A stretch of 64,000 nt of DNA, taken from NCBI GenBank assembly GCA_018417955.1, contig JACTVC010000013.1, positions 1,262,633-1,326,632 on the forward strand, given 5' to 3'. How positions within the stretch are numbered: position 1 is the stretch's first letter; each line of letters opens with the position of its first letter. Origin of the DNA: Laccaria trichodermophora (lineage: Eukaryota; Basidiomycota; Agaricomycetes; Agaricales; Hydnangiaceae). The notes under the pieces are model-generated. The model was not told the origin of the DNA. It saw nothing but the letters and a program-made list of their open reading frames with translations, and did no database searches. The position numbers and the translations under genes were made by a program. This document shows positions 1-11,234 of this stretch, one piece after another.

Positions 1-1139
1 CCTTCTGCAAATTTTACACATTACAGGGGTCATACCGTATACGTGACGTTGGTGAAGATTTCGCCTGCAAACGTGAACTGCATCTTGCACACGTGATCAA
101 AGTAGTGCATAACCAATTCTTCATGAAGGGCAGTTTGCCCGACTGGGGGGGCGAAGGGAGAGATAGCAGAGGGAGGCTCTAAGAACCCCAAGTGGTCGTT
201 CCCAATGGACTGGGAAGGGAAGAGTGGGAATTGATCAGCGAGTGGGTCTGGTCCCACGGGGAAGGTCGAAACTGATGACGACATGGAGGGGGAATATGGG
301 TCAAACCCATTGAGGTTCACATCAACGTACGGTGCTGTGGTAAGTGTATCGAGCGTTGAATTAGATGCTCCTGCAATATCTAAACTTAAGTTCGATCGCA
401 CAGCCAGCACTGCATCATCACCTACCGGACAATCCGGGCATCAGCTGCGAATGATGGTTCTGGCCATACGGTGCGTCCCCGTACTGGTGAAATGTATATT
501 CAGTTTGATTGTTTGAGGTAGAAGTTATTTCTGTGGCCGGTACATGACGCGACCGCGGCCTCTGTGATGAGGCTTGAATTGGGTTATGACGGGGTTGTCC
601 ACGAATTAAGCCTGCACGGGACAACTGGGCTTTGATACTGGCTTTGTAATCGTCGACGTTTTTCTTATCCTGCGGCGGCGCGTTGATGATGATCAATGTG
701 GGAAAGGGTCATCTCAGCTCACCCTCATCCAGTCTGGTCGTCTTGGTCCCCAACCCAAACACTTGATCGTTAGGCGTCGACAGGTTTTACATGAGTCGCC
801 TTCGCGTTGCTCGTCACATTTCTGTGGGTCGGATCAGTAACGCGTTCCAATGAAATTGCCAGTCCACTAACTTTTCGTCGGACGCGACATGTCCTAGTGG
901 TGTGTTAGCCCCGGCTAAGACGGACATATTGAACGAACTCACCAACAACCTCCTTTTCCTGAATTATGTGACCGTGTTCGGCTAGGCGTTCCTTGGGCAC
1001 TTTGCCCGCTTGCATCGTTCTCTTCGGTGGCGGGAGTCATCTCGTCGAGGGAGGTTGGCTGTGTTTCAGGGGAGACGTTGGTAGAGGATGAAGGAGACTG
1101 GCTTCCACTAGTCGAAGAAGTATGGCTTCTGTATGCCAT
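1..1139 (-). CDS. Zn2Cys6 fungal transcription factor (partial, 3' end outside window)
   Basis: A nuclear DNA-binding regulator of the Gal4-type binuclear zinc cluster class. The ATG is at 1139, and a Ser/Thr-rich leader precedes the cluster. The zinc cluster is built from three exons: the first ends in GGCW (split codon, donor GTGAGT near 938), the next encodes TCRVRRK, and a third begins KCDEQ. Together they give C-x2-C-x6-C-x8-C-x2-C-x6-C, followed by GWGPRRPDWMR. Two more introns (about 665-714 and 360-415) lead into a stretch rich in Ser/Pro and then HEELVMHYFDHV, which resembles the start of the fungal TF middle homology region. The reading frame reaches the window edge near an intron donor, so the rest of the protein lies to the left. 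The cluster sequence is clearly related to that of the next gene. Target genes cannot be inferred. Confidence 0.85.
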
Positions 1140-2171
1140 TCAATAAGTTGAAGGTGAGTGAGACTAGTTCAAGTATTTTTGATAGGGCACTGAGGCAAGT
1201 TAAGAGAAAAGGCTTGAGGTGGTCGGCGCAATTTGTTATACGTGATTAAGAGTAAAGGGTCCGTAGGAAAATCGGGCAAATCACTGGTCAGATACCGACA
1301 AAGAAGGAGGAGGAGGAATGGACCATATAAGGTTCCACGGATGAGACAGGTGATGGGGTGTTTCCAAGGAGCTTACACAGATACGTCGAGGCAGGAGTAT
1401 GAGAGCACCGACATGGCTGGGGCGATTCCTTTATTTCGGTAGAGGTACTTGAAGACTGGCTATTGGTGGGCATTACCCTGTTCGTTTCCAACTCTGGAAG
1501 TCGATCGGCAGATTCACGACCGGACACTCTCCAGGGCTGTCTACATTTGTTCTGCGATATCTTCAATCCTCCCTCTTCATCGGACATACCACGCAAGCGA
1601 TCCGGCAGACGGTTGGCTCCGGGAAAAACTCTTCCGTATGATATTCTGGGATTCTTCCACCATCTTCAGCTTCTTTTGAAAGAACAATGTTATAGCACCG
1701 CACCGAATGCGAATGAAATTCGGAGGGGGACCACGGAGGAAAGCTTACATAAACAGCGAAACCTTCGCAACAGGGAATCTGAAAGGAAGACTCTGCTTCC
1801 ATGTGCCTCACGATCATTATTGCGGCTGTACCGTCGTGCCTCAGATAAACAATAAAAAACAACCGTGGGCTCACGGAAGCATTTTTGGTTAAATCTCTTA
1901 CGTACCGAGAGGCTATCTCGTTTCATTGTGATCCTGCTGATCGGCTAGGGTGGGACGGGGTTCAATGTCTATTTTGACGTTAAATGCACGGTGGGGAATG
2001 AAATGATGTGTATGTGGTAACATGTTGTACCAATGTTGTACAACCTTGACGGCATAAAAATGGAGAGGAGGGAGTCAGAGATATGCGTATGTAGTAGAAA
2101 TCAAGACACGAAACCATCACAGTCGAAGAAGTAAAGAGAGAGTCCGTTTGAAAAGACGAAAACAAAAAAAA
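1140..2171. other. Intergenic, no gene recognised
   Basis: This is the spacer between two same-strand Zn2Cys6 genes and presumably holds the promoter and leader of the left one. Short open frames on both strands show no domain, no convincing codon pattern and no splice structure. Confidence 0.5.
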
Positions 2172-4386
2172 TCAAACAAGAAGAATGTCCGCTTTCGCTA
2201 ACGGACCAAGCCAGTCCACAGGACTTGTGCTTTTGGGATTTCGTGAGCTCCAGATTTCCTCGAGAAGCTGGAGGATGGTGATACAATTGCCAACACCCTT
2301 GCTCATCGATCCAGTGCTGAGGTAAGTGCGAAGAGTGCTACGGTGCTCGGGCCTTTCTGTGAGGGCACCACAAATGTATAAACCGAAGACTGTGCTCCGT
2401 ACTACCGAAGGATAAACGGTGAAATCAAGACCAAGTGCTTTGATGCTGTTGAATGTATCCTCAACGCCCTGTCGAACATCTTTGACATGGGGATAGTCGC
2501 CATTGACGATAGTCCGGAGGAAAAGTCGCGTTGAGGTGCGGAAAATTTCTGCGGCGAACGTACGAGAGGTTTCGCGGTCATCCGAGGAGTTGAGGGGAGG
2601 AGGATAGGGTTGGTTAGGATCTCTCTCGAGATGCGAATCAATTTCCATCGCTTTTCTATACAGCTCGGGGACGCTGAGAGTGCCCCTTCTCAACTGCTCC
2701 CTCTTCCAGCAGGAAAGGGCGGAGGTTTTCGCGAGCGCCCAGACAACTTTGTTCTCACAGCCCATGGGCGAGATCATGGAATATTGTGGGTTAAAGGTCT
2801 CGTCGATTCCAGATCGCATTGGGTTAAACATCTCGTCAATGACTGTGAGAGTTGTGGGGGGTCGCTGCAGTGTTACAGACGCAAGGACGTCGAACCACAC
2901 GACAGTCTTGATTATAAAAGCGTCTTTGGCGTTACAGTTGAGCAACGCGTCCCGAGACCCTCTGTAACGGGGAAGGCGTAGAATATTGCCAACATATCGT
3001 GAAGCGAGGGCGAGAAACTCGTTCCACGCCCCTTTGCCGCCATCGAATAGGAATATCGACACAGCATGGAGAGCAGCCATGGCGTCGTCAGCATCGAAAT
3101 TTTCCTTGCGCAGCTCCCCTTGCAGCTGTGCAAGAAGCGTTTTATTCATGTGGTCCGTCAGAGCAATTTGTTGTGGTTGTTGCTGGCGTCCATAATACAC
3201 TCTGGCCAGCAACGTTACTGCTTGTCGTGCAACATCATGCTGATTCACGGCCTCCCAGATCATATTGGGCAGGACATTTTGGTCGCCGAGTAGGTATTGA
3301 ATATTGATAACGTTGTGGACATATGACTGCACTAAGTCATCGACAAGCTGGTTGGGAAGGAGGTACGTCCCACTGGGTTGGTAGGCAAATTGTGGCACCA
3401 AACCAGTGTCGTTCAAAGCGTCGAATAGGCCATTCAGCGGTTCGTCCTCGGCAAAAAGAATAGGGTCATGATAGAGGGGTGAGTATGAGCTTTTGCGGCA
3501 CGGAATGAGAGCTGACGCTGTTGACGGCAAAGAAAGAAATTCGTTAAGTGCTACATTTATTACAACATTTAATAGTACAGGGTCTCACATTCAACTAAGC
3601 TATGGGACTGATTAGGCATTCCGTGATATGTGGGGTGATAGTCGTCGAGAGAGGAGCTCGAGTAGGGCGAAGAAGATCTTGCGTGATTCATGGTCGAGTG
3701 CAAGCCTGAAAAAGATGAGCATGAATTGGACAGATCACAGAAGAGGCTCCACCGACCAGAATGCGGGTATGGCTCCATGGCTGGAGCATAGAAAGCGGGC
3801 TCGCGCTGCTCACGCATGGCGGAGGTGTGATGATGTCGACGATGGAGATCATCATGATCAGGAGACAAAGAAAGAGTCTGAGACTGAGGGCTCTCAGACG
3901 ACGAACTGTGGTAGGGATCTTCTGTGAGTCTCAAGAATGGCTGGTCTTGATCAGCATTGCGAGGCCCAGATCCAGAGTGCCCCTTAATCATCCCTTGAGA
4001 GGCGAGGAAAGATTTGATCTTTTCTCGTAGGTCGACAACATTGCGGCTCTCCTGAAAAAGACGTCAAATTTCTGAATTATACCTCCAAAGTACCCCTTAC
4101 CCTGAGCCAGTCGGGGCGTTTTGCACCAAAGCCAAGGCATTGAAGCCTCAGGCGTTCGCATGTTCGACAATGACCTTGTTCATTGGGGCTCTCATCACAC
4201 TTCTGTGACCACGCCACACCAGCAAAGTCAGCGATACTGTACGGGCGCTTGGGCGTCGATCATAAAATTGAAACTAACCTTGCGACGGATCCTGCACGTG
4301 TAACATCCCGACTTAGCGCGCACCGCGCCTTTGGTCTTGGATGTTCCGGCTTTCTTGGACTGCGAGACTTTGGCTGCAGCAGGCAT
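2172..4386 (-). CDS. Zn2Cys6 fungal transcription factor
   Basis: A complete binuclear zinc cluster regulator. The start is an ATG at 4386 (MPAAAKVSQSKK), which lies in an exon too short to stand out. The cluster is split by an intron after GCYTCRIRRK (donor GTTAGT, acceptor GTCACAG) and reads C-x2-C-x6-C-x9-C-x2-C-x6-C, ending LGFGAKRPDWLR. A second intron near 4050-4100 leads to ESRNVVDLREKIKSFLASQG, a likely coiled linker. A third lies at about 3538-3590, with donor GTGAGA and acceptor CAACAG. The last exon is 450 codons and looks like the helical fungal-specific TF domain (Fungal_trans_2 type). The layout and cluster match the neighbour to the left, so the two are probably paralogues from tandem duplication. 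The regulated pathway is unknown. Confidence 0.85.
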
Positions 4387-5355
4387 TATTGAAGTAGGAT
4401 CGTGAAAAACGTAGCAGCGATGTGGGGTATCGGGACCAGCGTAGAAAGCAATGCGACTAGATGTACAAGGGGGAAATTAGACAGGGAAGGTGAGGGATAG
4501 CGAAATGGAGGCCATGAAGATATAAGTACGGAGAAGAGATGTTTTGTTTTGGGCAACCCTAAAAATAATGCTGTTATTGGACAACCCGGTCTCTGGGGTC
4601 CCTCCTTCGGCAATCCCCTCATCCCGAATTGTCTAAACCAGAACTCTTACCAGAACACTCACAGGCCGTAATGGGCAGTGGCCAACCCTTCGTTCTTAGT
4701 CCGCCGAGCTTGAAGCCCACAGAATCATCTCGTAACATGTCTAGGGGATTTGTTCCGAATTCACAGAGACAAAAACAAAACAAGACGGTGAACGAGTTGC
4801 TAGACGGTGAATGAAAACTATCCATGCGTCCACATACTCCACAACGAAGAACAAAAGCTATCGTTCCAAACGTAGTCTTGGGTAAAGTTCACCTTTTATA
4901 GATCAACTGTAGTTGTGCAAGTCAAAATGACTCGAAAGGGGCGATGTCCACCGCCTGAATTGGCAACATTATCACTCACGATTTATCCGCCCTTGACGGC
5001 AGAGATAAGTAGTGGAACTTGACATGGGATCTGAATCGGTGCCCTTTCCACGAAAGCTTGTTTGATAGTCGCCGAGATTCCAATATGACGATAAACAATA
5101 GGTGGGAATGCGAATGCGAGTGCCTGTGAAAAATAACTACCAGTCGTTAAAGAAAGAAATATTACTACAAGGCAGGAATAAAAAATTGTCCGAGAGCAAC
5201 CTTGTCGAGACACCAAAAAACAGAAGTGTGAACAAAATCCGTTGTGGAGATTTGTCCAGATAGGCCTCGGTAAACAAAATAATTAGACCGTTGGTGATAT
5301 AGGGTGCGATAGAGGTGGAGGAAAGTTGTGAGACGGAACATGTCATTGATCCTTT
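4387..5355. other. Intergenic; one uncertain small hydrophobic frame
   Basis: Upstream region of the Zn2Cys6 gene. On the minus strand an ATG at 5346 opens a hydrophobic stretch of about 50 residues (ITNGLIILFTEAYLDKS, then RILFTLLFFG). It could be the first exon of a small membrane protein, but I could not join it in frame to the next open stretch (4983-5216) with a good donor. It is left as unsupported. Confidence 0.3.
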
Positions 5356-6964
5356 TTATGATTTTACTTTGGCGCCTTCTTCAGTAATTGAAACCCCTCC
5401 AAGACCAATTGATCCCCCCGCGCTTAGACGACGATGCTTAGGTTTGATGCCAACATTCGCCCCGGAAGCGGGAGGTGGACCAGCATCAGATGAATGAACC
5501 AGAGGTACTGATTTCGATGTTGAGCCAGGGACAACGCCAGAGCCTGATCTTCTTGCAATAAGGGCACGTATTGCGCCTAGCCACTTGATCTCATCCTCCT
5601 CGCTGGGTGCACACAGCAACAAAGTTCGCTTGGTGGTTACAATCTTGAAAGTGTGCGACCCGTGAGCCTCATCTATATCTGGGAATGCCAACTGAGTCGG
5701 TGGCGAGGACACAGCGGGCGCAATGATGGCAGGGTTTTGTCGGTGTGATGGAAGATCGTATTCCAGAGCATCAAGGATCTCCCCAAACGGAAATAGTCGA
5801 TGAGGTTTAGTGTCCTATGTTGGTATTAGCTATGAGGCGAAGAAACAGAGCTCGAAACGTACCATATGACTCCCCGAATAGATTAGTCTCTCTTCCGTAA
5901 GAACAAACCACCGTTTCCGCCAATTCCGTCGTTTAGAACCACACTTCATGAGATAGCCAGATAGAATGACTTTGGCGGCATCTTTTTGTGAGACAGCAGC
6001 CGATTTCGAGGGGGACATTGCAAATGCTGTGCGAGTCGGAGATGATGCAATCGCGCCACGTTGAATATTCGACGTAGCATCCTCAGAGTCCGACGACGTG
6101 ATAGCGTGTGCATATGGTGGGTATGGGGGAGACACAGACGCAGGAAATGATCCTCGTGCATGAGGTTGCTCCTGCGACTTTGGAATAGGGATAGGTGTCG
6201 AAACGGACGTCTGCGTAGACGTAGCCAGCAGGGTTAGTCGGGCTTCCTCGATAGCTGAGACCCATTGTTGCACTTCTTCAGGCGAGCTAGCTCGCAAGTA
6301 AAAAGTTCGGACGGGGGAAATAAGGCCAAAGGTATTGTCGTGGCGCTTCAGGTTGACTTGAGTGCACGAATGCACATCAGAAAGCTCCAACAGCCGGAGA
6401 AGTTGATACTCGGCTGAGCTTTTATAATATGCCAAATGTGCTGGTCGCAGAACGAACCAGCGTTTCTTCCATGTCTTAATACCGTAAAAGCAAGATCGGT
6501 TAGAAAGAAAGGTCATCGAACGCCTGGCCATACCTTTCGCCTTTCGCCTTTCTTCCAAAGGTAACCTGATTTGATGACACTTTCGTCCACAGAATTGCGC
6601 GGTTTAGTTCTGATGTCGGCGGTCTTCCAGCCACCTTCAATAACATCTTCGTCGTCAGAATCTTCCCCGCTGCCCGACCGTCGCTCCGCGATGGAGGACA
6701 GAGGAGGAAGGGACGATGGTGCGCCTGTCTGAATACCACTGCCGATATGAGCCATTGGTTGCAACACATCGGACATGTTGAGCGCGTCTTCGTCTGACTC
6801 TGTCCCCGACACAGGTCCCGCAGACTGGTTGGATGACTGGGTCGCGGTGAACGGTCTGAAATTAATTAGATCTACAAGCGCCCACTCACCTTGGCCCTCG
6901 TCACCGAATGAACAGAAAGTTTCCTCTGGATCTCCTGGGGTGATGGCGGTGGTACAGCAGGCAT
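5356..6964 (-). CDS. Tandem pleckstrin-homology domain protein
   Basis: A cytoplasmic adaptor likely to bind phosphoinositides or membranes. I place the start at the ATG at 6964 (MPAVPPPSPQEIQRKLSVHS), because a 53-nt intron (6837-6889, GTGAGT to CCCAG) joins this exon in frame to SSNQSAGPVSG. An acidic Ser-rich stretch precedes PH domain 1, which starts at SGYLWKKGERRK, is split by an intron near 6475-6537, and continues TWKKRWFVLRP through QQWVSAIEEARL. A disordered linker follows, then PH domain 2, starting LSGYLMKCGSKRRNWRKRWFVL and ending EDEIKWLGAIRALI. It is split by an intron near 5815-5865. Both domains keep the conserved C-terminal helix Trp. The double-PH design recalls fungal and animal PH adaptors, but no other catalytic domain is seen. 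The precise ligand is unknown. Confidence 0.85.
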
Positions 6965-7544
6965 AGCTGAGAATACTGGTCACAATCGATGCAGCGAAAA
7001 CACGTCCACTTTAGCGGCGATTGGCACTTAGAATGCTCAAAGGGCAATTTGGGCTCAACCAGTGCCACAGCTATGGATCCTCACGTGACAGAGTAACACT
7101 ACGTTACCGTAACGCAGCGTGACCTTCAAGTTCAATGCGTTGGATATCAATGCGTCGGATAGCGCGCACTCTCCTCTTGCCCCAGCCTTTCCTTCGCGCA
7201 GAATATTTTCAGGTGGAGTTGTGAAACTTCCCACTTTTTAGAAAAAATAAAATTACCACGCAGACCAGCTACTGCGCATCCAAAAATGATGTTGTACTCA
7301 AATCTCAACTTATTTTTAGTCACCCATGGTCCCATGCCATGAAAAAAGCTTTTGAGCACCATTACTCTTTCAAGGTTTATTTACATGAATGCTAGGTGCA
7401 TCCATAAGTATTCGAATGGTGGTTGAAGTGCAGGAGATCTATAAGAATTTCACTGAGACGTATATTCCGTTGTAAACCCAAAAAAGGTAACCTATCACGC
7501 AAATCACAAGCTTGACGATATCCATCCATCTATCTCTGACCGCC
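6965..7544. other. Divergent intergenic region
   Basis: Lies between the PH-domain gene (minus) and the acyl-CoA-binding protein gene (plus), so it should carry both promoters. A short stretch near 7100-7160 repeats TACGTTACCGTAACG-like palindromic sequence. No coding signal was seen. Confidence 0.5.
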
Positions 7545-8071
7545 ATGTCTGAAGCAAAGTTCGACAAAGCTGTCGCTATCATCGGTGCTCTTCCCAAGGA
7601 GGGTGCCATAAAGCCTACGCAAGAGGATCAACTTTACGTCGGTCTTTTTCTTCACGCTTTCTTGATCTTCAGGGGGTACTTACAGCACCCTTAGTTCTAT
7701 AAGTACTTCAAGCAAGGTTCGCTATTTGATCTGAATCTGTGAACCATATAGCTTATGATGCCCAGCGAAAATTGGCGATAATACCACTGTGCGGCCCAGT
7801 GGATTCCTTGACTTCGCTGGAAAGGCGAAATGGTGCGTTCCTCTTAATTCTGAAATATGCGTCCACCTGATTATTTGAGAAGGGACGCATGGTCCGAGGT
7901 CAAAGGAACTTCGAAGGAAACCGCATGGAAACTATACGTTGACAAGCTGTTGGAGGTGAGGACTCAAAACTATACCTACATTCAGCATACAATAACGTCA
8001 ACCCCTAGATCCTCAAAAAGGTCGATGACGAAGAATCCAAGAAATATATTGCGGAACTTGAAGCAGCTTAA
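7545..8071 (+). CDS. ACB1: Acyl-CoA-binding protein
   Basis: A small cytosolic carrier of long-chain acyl-CoA esters, used in lipid synthesis and vesicle formation. The ATG at 7545 opens MSEAKFDKAVAIIGALPKEG. Five exons join in frame: the first ends EDQLY; a tiny exon carries FYKYFKQ; the next carries IGDNTTVRPSGFLDFAGKAKW; then DAWSEVKGTSKETAWKLYVDKLLE; and last ILKKVDDEESKKYIAELEAA with stop TAA at 8069-8071. The total is about 105 residues, normal for the family. The family signature is visible: the YKYFKQ helix, the RP.GFLDF loop, KWDAW and the YVDKL helix with the acyl-CoA-contacting Tyr and Lys. The first donor (GTCGGT) is unusual, so that boundary is the least certain. Confidence 0.93.
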
Positions 8072-10495
8072 TCGAGCCCTGGGCCTGCAAGCATAAATAA
8101 ACCTCTCATCGTGCACTCGTACTCCTGTAATTCAAATACCCAATGAATTGACAGTTATGTTTTCTAGACAAAGGCGGTGAAGCCCCAACCTTGAGATTGT
8201 CGCAAACCAATGTGACCATGTATTTACCGAGGGCCATGAGAGAGATACCTTCCATTTATCACATCTGCGCAACGTGCTTTATAAAGGCCATCAGTGTGGC
8301 GCTTATGGGGTTTGTCACACAGCGCCAGATGACGTTGGCAAGACCTCGGTCACCTCCAAACTGTATAGATTCGGACAAACACAACTCGACACAAAAATAT
8401 CCTGCCGTCAAGCTTTAACAGGGTAACCTCTATTGGCGGCTAAACCCTGGACGGACGAGATTCTATCTCAACTACTTCGCCTTGTCGACGTCAAAACACA
8501 AAGCCATAGAGGGGTCTGTTGATACGTTTCGACATACCCCGCTGATCATGATACACGATCCACACCCAACTGTCGCAACTTTTATGGTTTATGTATCTGG
8601 GTCACCATAATTAACGGTTTGTCGTGGCACCGATCCCGAGGCGAGATCTATCTCCTCTGATCTTTGATGCTCTCGGGAGAAGCATTATTGAGAAGTTGTA
8701 CTGACCCCAAAACGTTTGACGATGAACCGAAGATTGCAAACTCCACAGCGAAAGCTATGAGCAAGGCAACGAAGACTGAGAAATTTCGTATGAATTGAAG
8801 CAAAGGGTACTCGTTTGCCTCGAAGTTCTTTTCAAGCGGAGCCACAGAGGATTAAAGCGTAGCGGACTGTGCAGGTAAGAAGTTTGGTTGTAAATCAGCC
8901 AACAACTTCGTTCTGAATTCGAACCCCGCGATAGCTGGTGACCACGAATTCGGAAATTGGCGTCTATTCAACAACATAAAGGCTAATTTCATCTTTTTTT
9001 CTGACCTCTCCTCCGCTTACTTTTATCAGCCGTTCTACGTATCTCCTGGTACTATCCCACCCCTTCATGCCTTGCGAGTCTCCTGATCAAACCACGCTTC
9101 CGTTCCTGTGTCAAAGGTAGTCATAGACGGCGAAAACCTCAGAGACAAACAGTTACAGCTTTCATTGGCAGCACCCCATAATCTTCAATCCGGCGCTTTG
9201 ACGGCGCTAGCTCGGTTTTCCGGTAATGACCTTATCTTCTCTTTGACTTTGAGGGAATGGTTTCGATCATCTTGTCATAACAGATGGAATCAAATTTCAT
9301 CGCATGTGGGCATTCTTCAACACCAATTCACAGCCTCCACTTCACAGCAGCGTTGATGAGTTGGGATGCCTTGGCTTGCCAGCCTTGAAACACAATCTGT
9401 CATCGCGTCCAGGCAATGCTCATGATGATTGTAGGTATGTCTATTATTTGTTCACAATTGCGTTTGCATTCCAGCCGCAATCGGCTAGTCTTGCAGTTTA
9501 CGAAGATCTTTTGTTCAGTGCCGGCTGCGAAGAAGCCCTCTTCAAGAACAAGAGACTCGGAGATCAGCAAAACGTGCCCTCCCGTCGTCCCTTCATCTCT
9601 ATATAAGGGCGTTATAGGTCCGTGTTTGTGCCCTTGTAAATGTAGGTGCATCTTTCAAGAGTTTGATTGATGTTTCTGTTGACGACTAACAGAGGTCTGG
9701 ATTTGAGTGTGCCCCTAGATTCACAACCCGTCTCCCATAATCCAGGTCTTAGGACTTGGGATCTGTCAAGCTTGACTTGACTTGATGTCGTACGTATCCA
9801 TATAATTCCCCTGACACCTCACCTCGCGTACGAGTCCATTTTCAGTCCACTGGATGTTGATTGGGTAGAAGGAAATTTCCGGAGGCTCTGCATATTTTTG
9901 AAGGTACATATGGAGAGAGAAGAACTTCCTTATGTGCCGTAACCACCCTTGCTAATACTTTTTAGCAATAATGGGCCTCTGTAGGTCAAATTCCATGCTG
10001 CTCGCCCTCTCTTCCCTGCAGGAATGGAAGAGGTCTTCTCCAGAGGCAGGTACATTGTGGAATTAAAAACTCTGTATAGTTCCCCTGAACCTGGCTTGTT
10101 GATAACAGAACTCCGTGGCGCTTCCGCATTTCCGAGTTGGTACGGTACTTTTTTCCTTCCAAGCGCTGTTTCGCGGGAGTGGCAGCCGAATACGTCGTAT
10201 TCACAAAGAGACTTCATTCACACATCCATTATGGTTACATCACCTGAACATGGGAAATGTGCCCCGTGGGCTTGTTTCCCCTTGCACACCGCCCGTGCCC
10301 GCTTGTACGTTTAGATTCATCGCGGCAGAAGATCTCGCTTCATTGAGCAAACACTCGGACCGGTGGTTCCACGAATTGTTGGAATGCATAAATGCTAGCA
10401 GGAGAAGCTATTACTGAAGTGCTGGGGTGATGGTATGTATCATTTGATGCCATTGATTCCTGAAAAATATCGGCTTTTATATTGCTTGAAAGGGT
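8072..10495. other. Gene-poor region, no gene recognised
   Basis: About 2.4 kb with only short frames. A minus-strand frame at 8648-8845 encodes a hydrophobic segment (FSVFVALLIAFAVEFAIF) but has no ATG and no partner exon. A plus-strand stretch at 9304-9670 has one plausible splice (GTATGT near 9434 to CCAG near 9475) but no recognisable protein. It may hold decayed or lineage-specific sequence. Confidence 0.4.
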
Positions 10496-10545
10496 ATATT
10501 TGATACATTGACAGAAGTACAAACTTCAAGATATCTACGTAGCTT
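10496..10545 (+). repeat. 50-bp perfect direct repeat, copy 1
   Basis: Identical over 50 bases to 11050-11099. The sequence starts ATATTTGATACATTGACAG and ends CTACGTAGCTT. Flanking bases differ on both sides. Confidence 0.95.
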
Positions 10546-10660
10546 GAGGCTCGAGTTGGAGAGCGAGCTTGCGAGCTCGAAACAACTCAAGCAGGGGCTT
10601 TGTAAGCGCGATGCGGTGATGCCCGCTTCACCACGTTCCGTGGTGTTGACAGCCTTCTGA
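10496..10660 (+). pseudogene. Truncated coding fragment sharing an exon with the next gene
   Basis: Opens without a start in the frame IFDTLTEVQTSRYLRSL, whose first 50 bases are identical to 11050-11099 in the gene just downstream. After the repeat the frame continues for about 37 codons as a Leu/Glu-rich helix (RLELESELASSKQLKQG) to a stop at about 10658-10660. The downstream gene instead diverges and stops soon after. The fragment therefore looks like the 3' part of a paralogous gene whose 5' part is missing, left by a partial tandem duplication. Confidence 0.5.
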
Positions 10661-10800
10661 GGTCTGTGCGCTCCGAGGATAAAGTCCTCGTGAAGCAATA
10701 AAAAAATCCTGTCTTCTTCGCTTTCATTCCCATTTCCCCCGCGAACTTTAGCCTTCACAGAATTTTTTTTCGATTTCATTTTAATCCATTGAAACTCAAA

Positions 10801-11133
10801 ATGACTGATCTTGACACTTCACGTCCCCCTGCTGGTGCCGCTAATAAAGAAGTGCCTTCTGACATGTCCAGCGTCGTAATCGATCCAGTCATTGCCGACA
10901 ACCCCACCGTCGAAACTCGTATTACATCAGAGGAAGACCCAAATCGCCCAAAAACTCCTCCCTCTGCGCTGGCTGCTCCCAAGATGTCCCAGATATATGC
11001 GGCTCTACAAGCTATTTCACCTGCTTCACAAAAACTCGTCCGTGACAAGATATTTGATACATTGACAGAAGTACAAACTTCAAGATATCTACGTAGCTTA
11101 TATATATCGAGTGAGCTACAACAGTGTGATTAA
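10801..11133 (+). CDS. Small protein of unknown function
   Basis: An ATG at 10801 opens 110 codons to TAA at 11131-11133. The N-terminal half is Pro/Ser/Thr-rich and acidic (likely disordered). The second half starts MSQIYAALQAISPASQKLVRDKIFDTLTEV and is predicted helical. The C-terminal codons follow the 50-bp repeat shared with 10496-10545. In that upstream copy the helix continues, so this gene may have lost its original 3' end, or an intron beginning at GTGAGC near 11110 may lead elsewhere. No family was recognised. It converges on the Kelch gene, whose stop lies about 100 bases away. Confidence 0.5.
   Translation: MTDLDTSRPPAGAANKEVPSDMSSVVIDPVIADNPTVETRITSEEDPNRPKTPPSALAAPKMSQIYAALQAISPASQKLVRDKIFDTLTEVQTSRYLRSLYISSELQQCD
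11050..11099 (+). repeat. 50-bp perfect direct repeat, copy 2
   Basis: Second copy of the sequence at 10496-10545, lying inside the 3' part of the small gene at 10801. The two copies are 554 bases apart and are read in the same protein frame. Confidence 0.95.
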
Positions 11134-11234
11134 GGTCTACATGTGTCCACAACGGATACAAAACAATGCGTCTGGAAGCAATACAACAGGGACCCAGGAA
11201 TATCCACGAAACAAGACTGACACGGAGAACCACC

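Noticed and set aside
4983..5346. Possible two-exon small membrane protein downstream of the PH-domain gene
   Set aside because: The first hydrophobic piece has an ATG, but the second open frame could not be joined in phase by any reasonable donor and acceptor, and no family was recognised.
6483..6983. Start of the PH-domain protein at 6983 with a frame running through to the first PH domain
   Set aside because: The codon there is GTG, and the intron 6837-6889 with a start at 6964 gives a better N-terminus and keeps the frame.
8648..8845. Hydrophobic minus-strand frame of 65 codons
   Set aside because: Starts without ATG, ends without splice partner, and matches no recognised protein.
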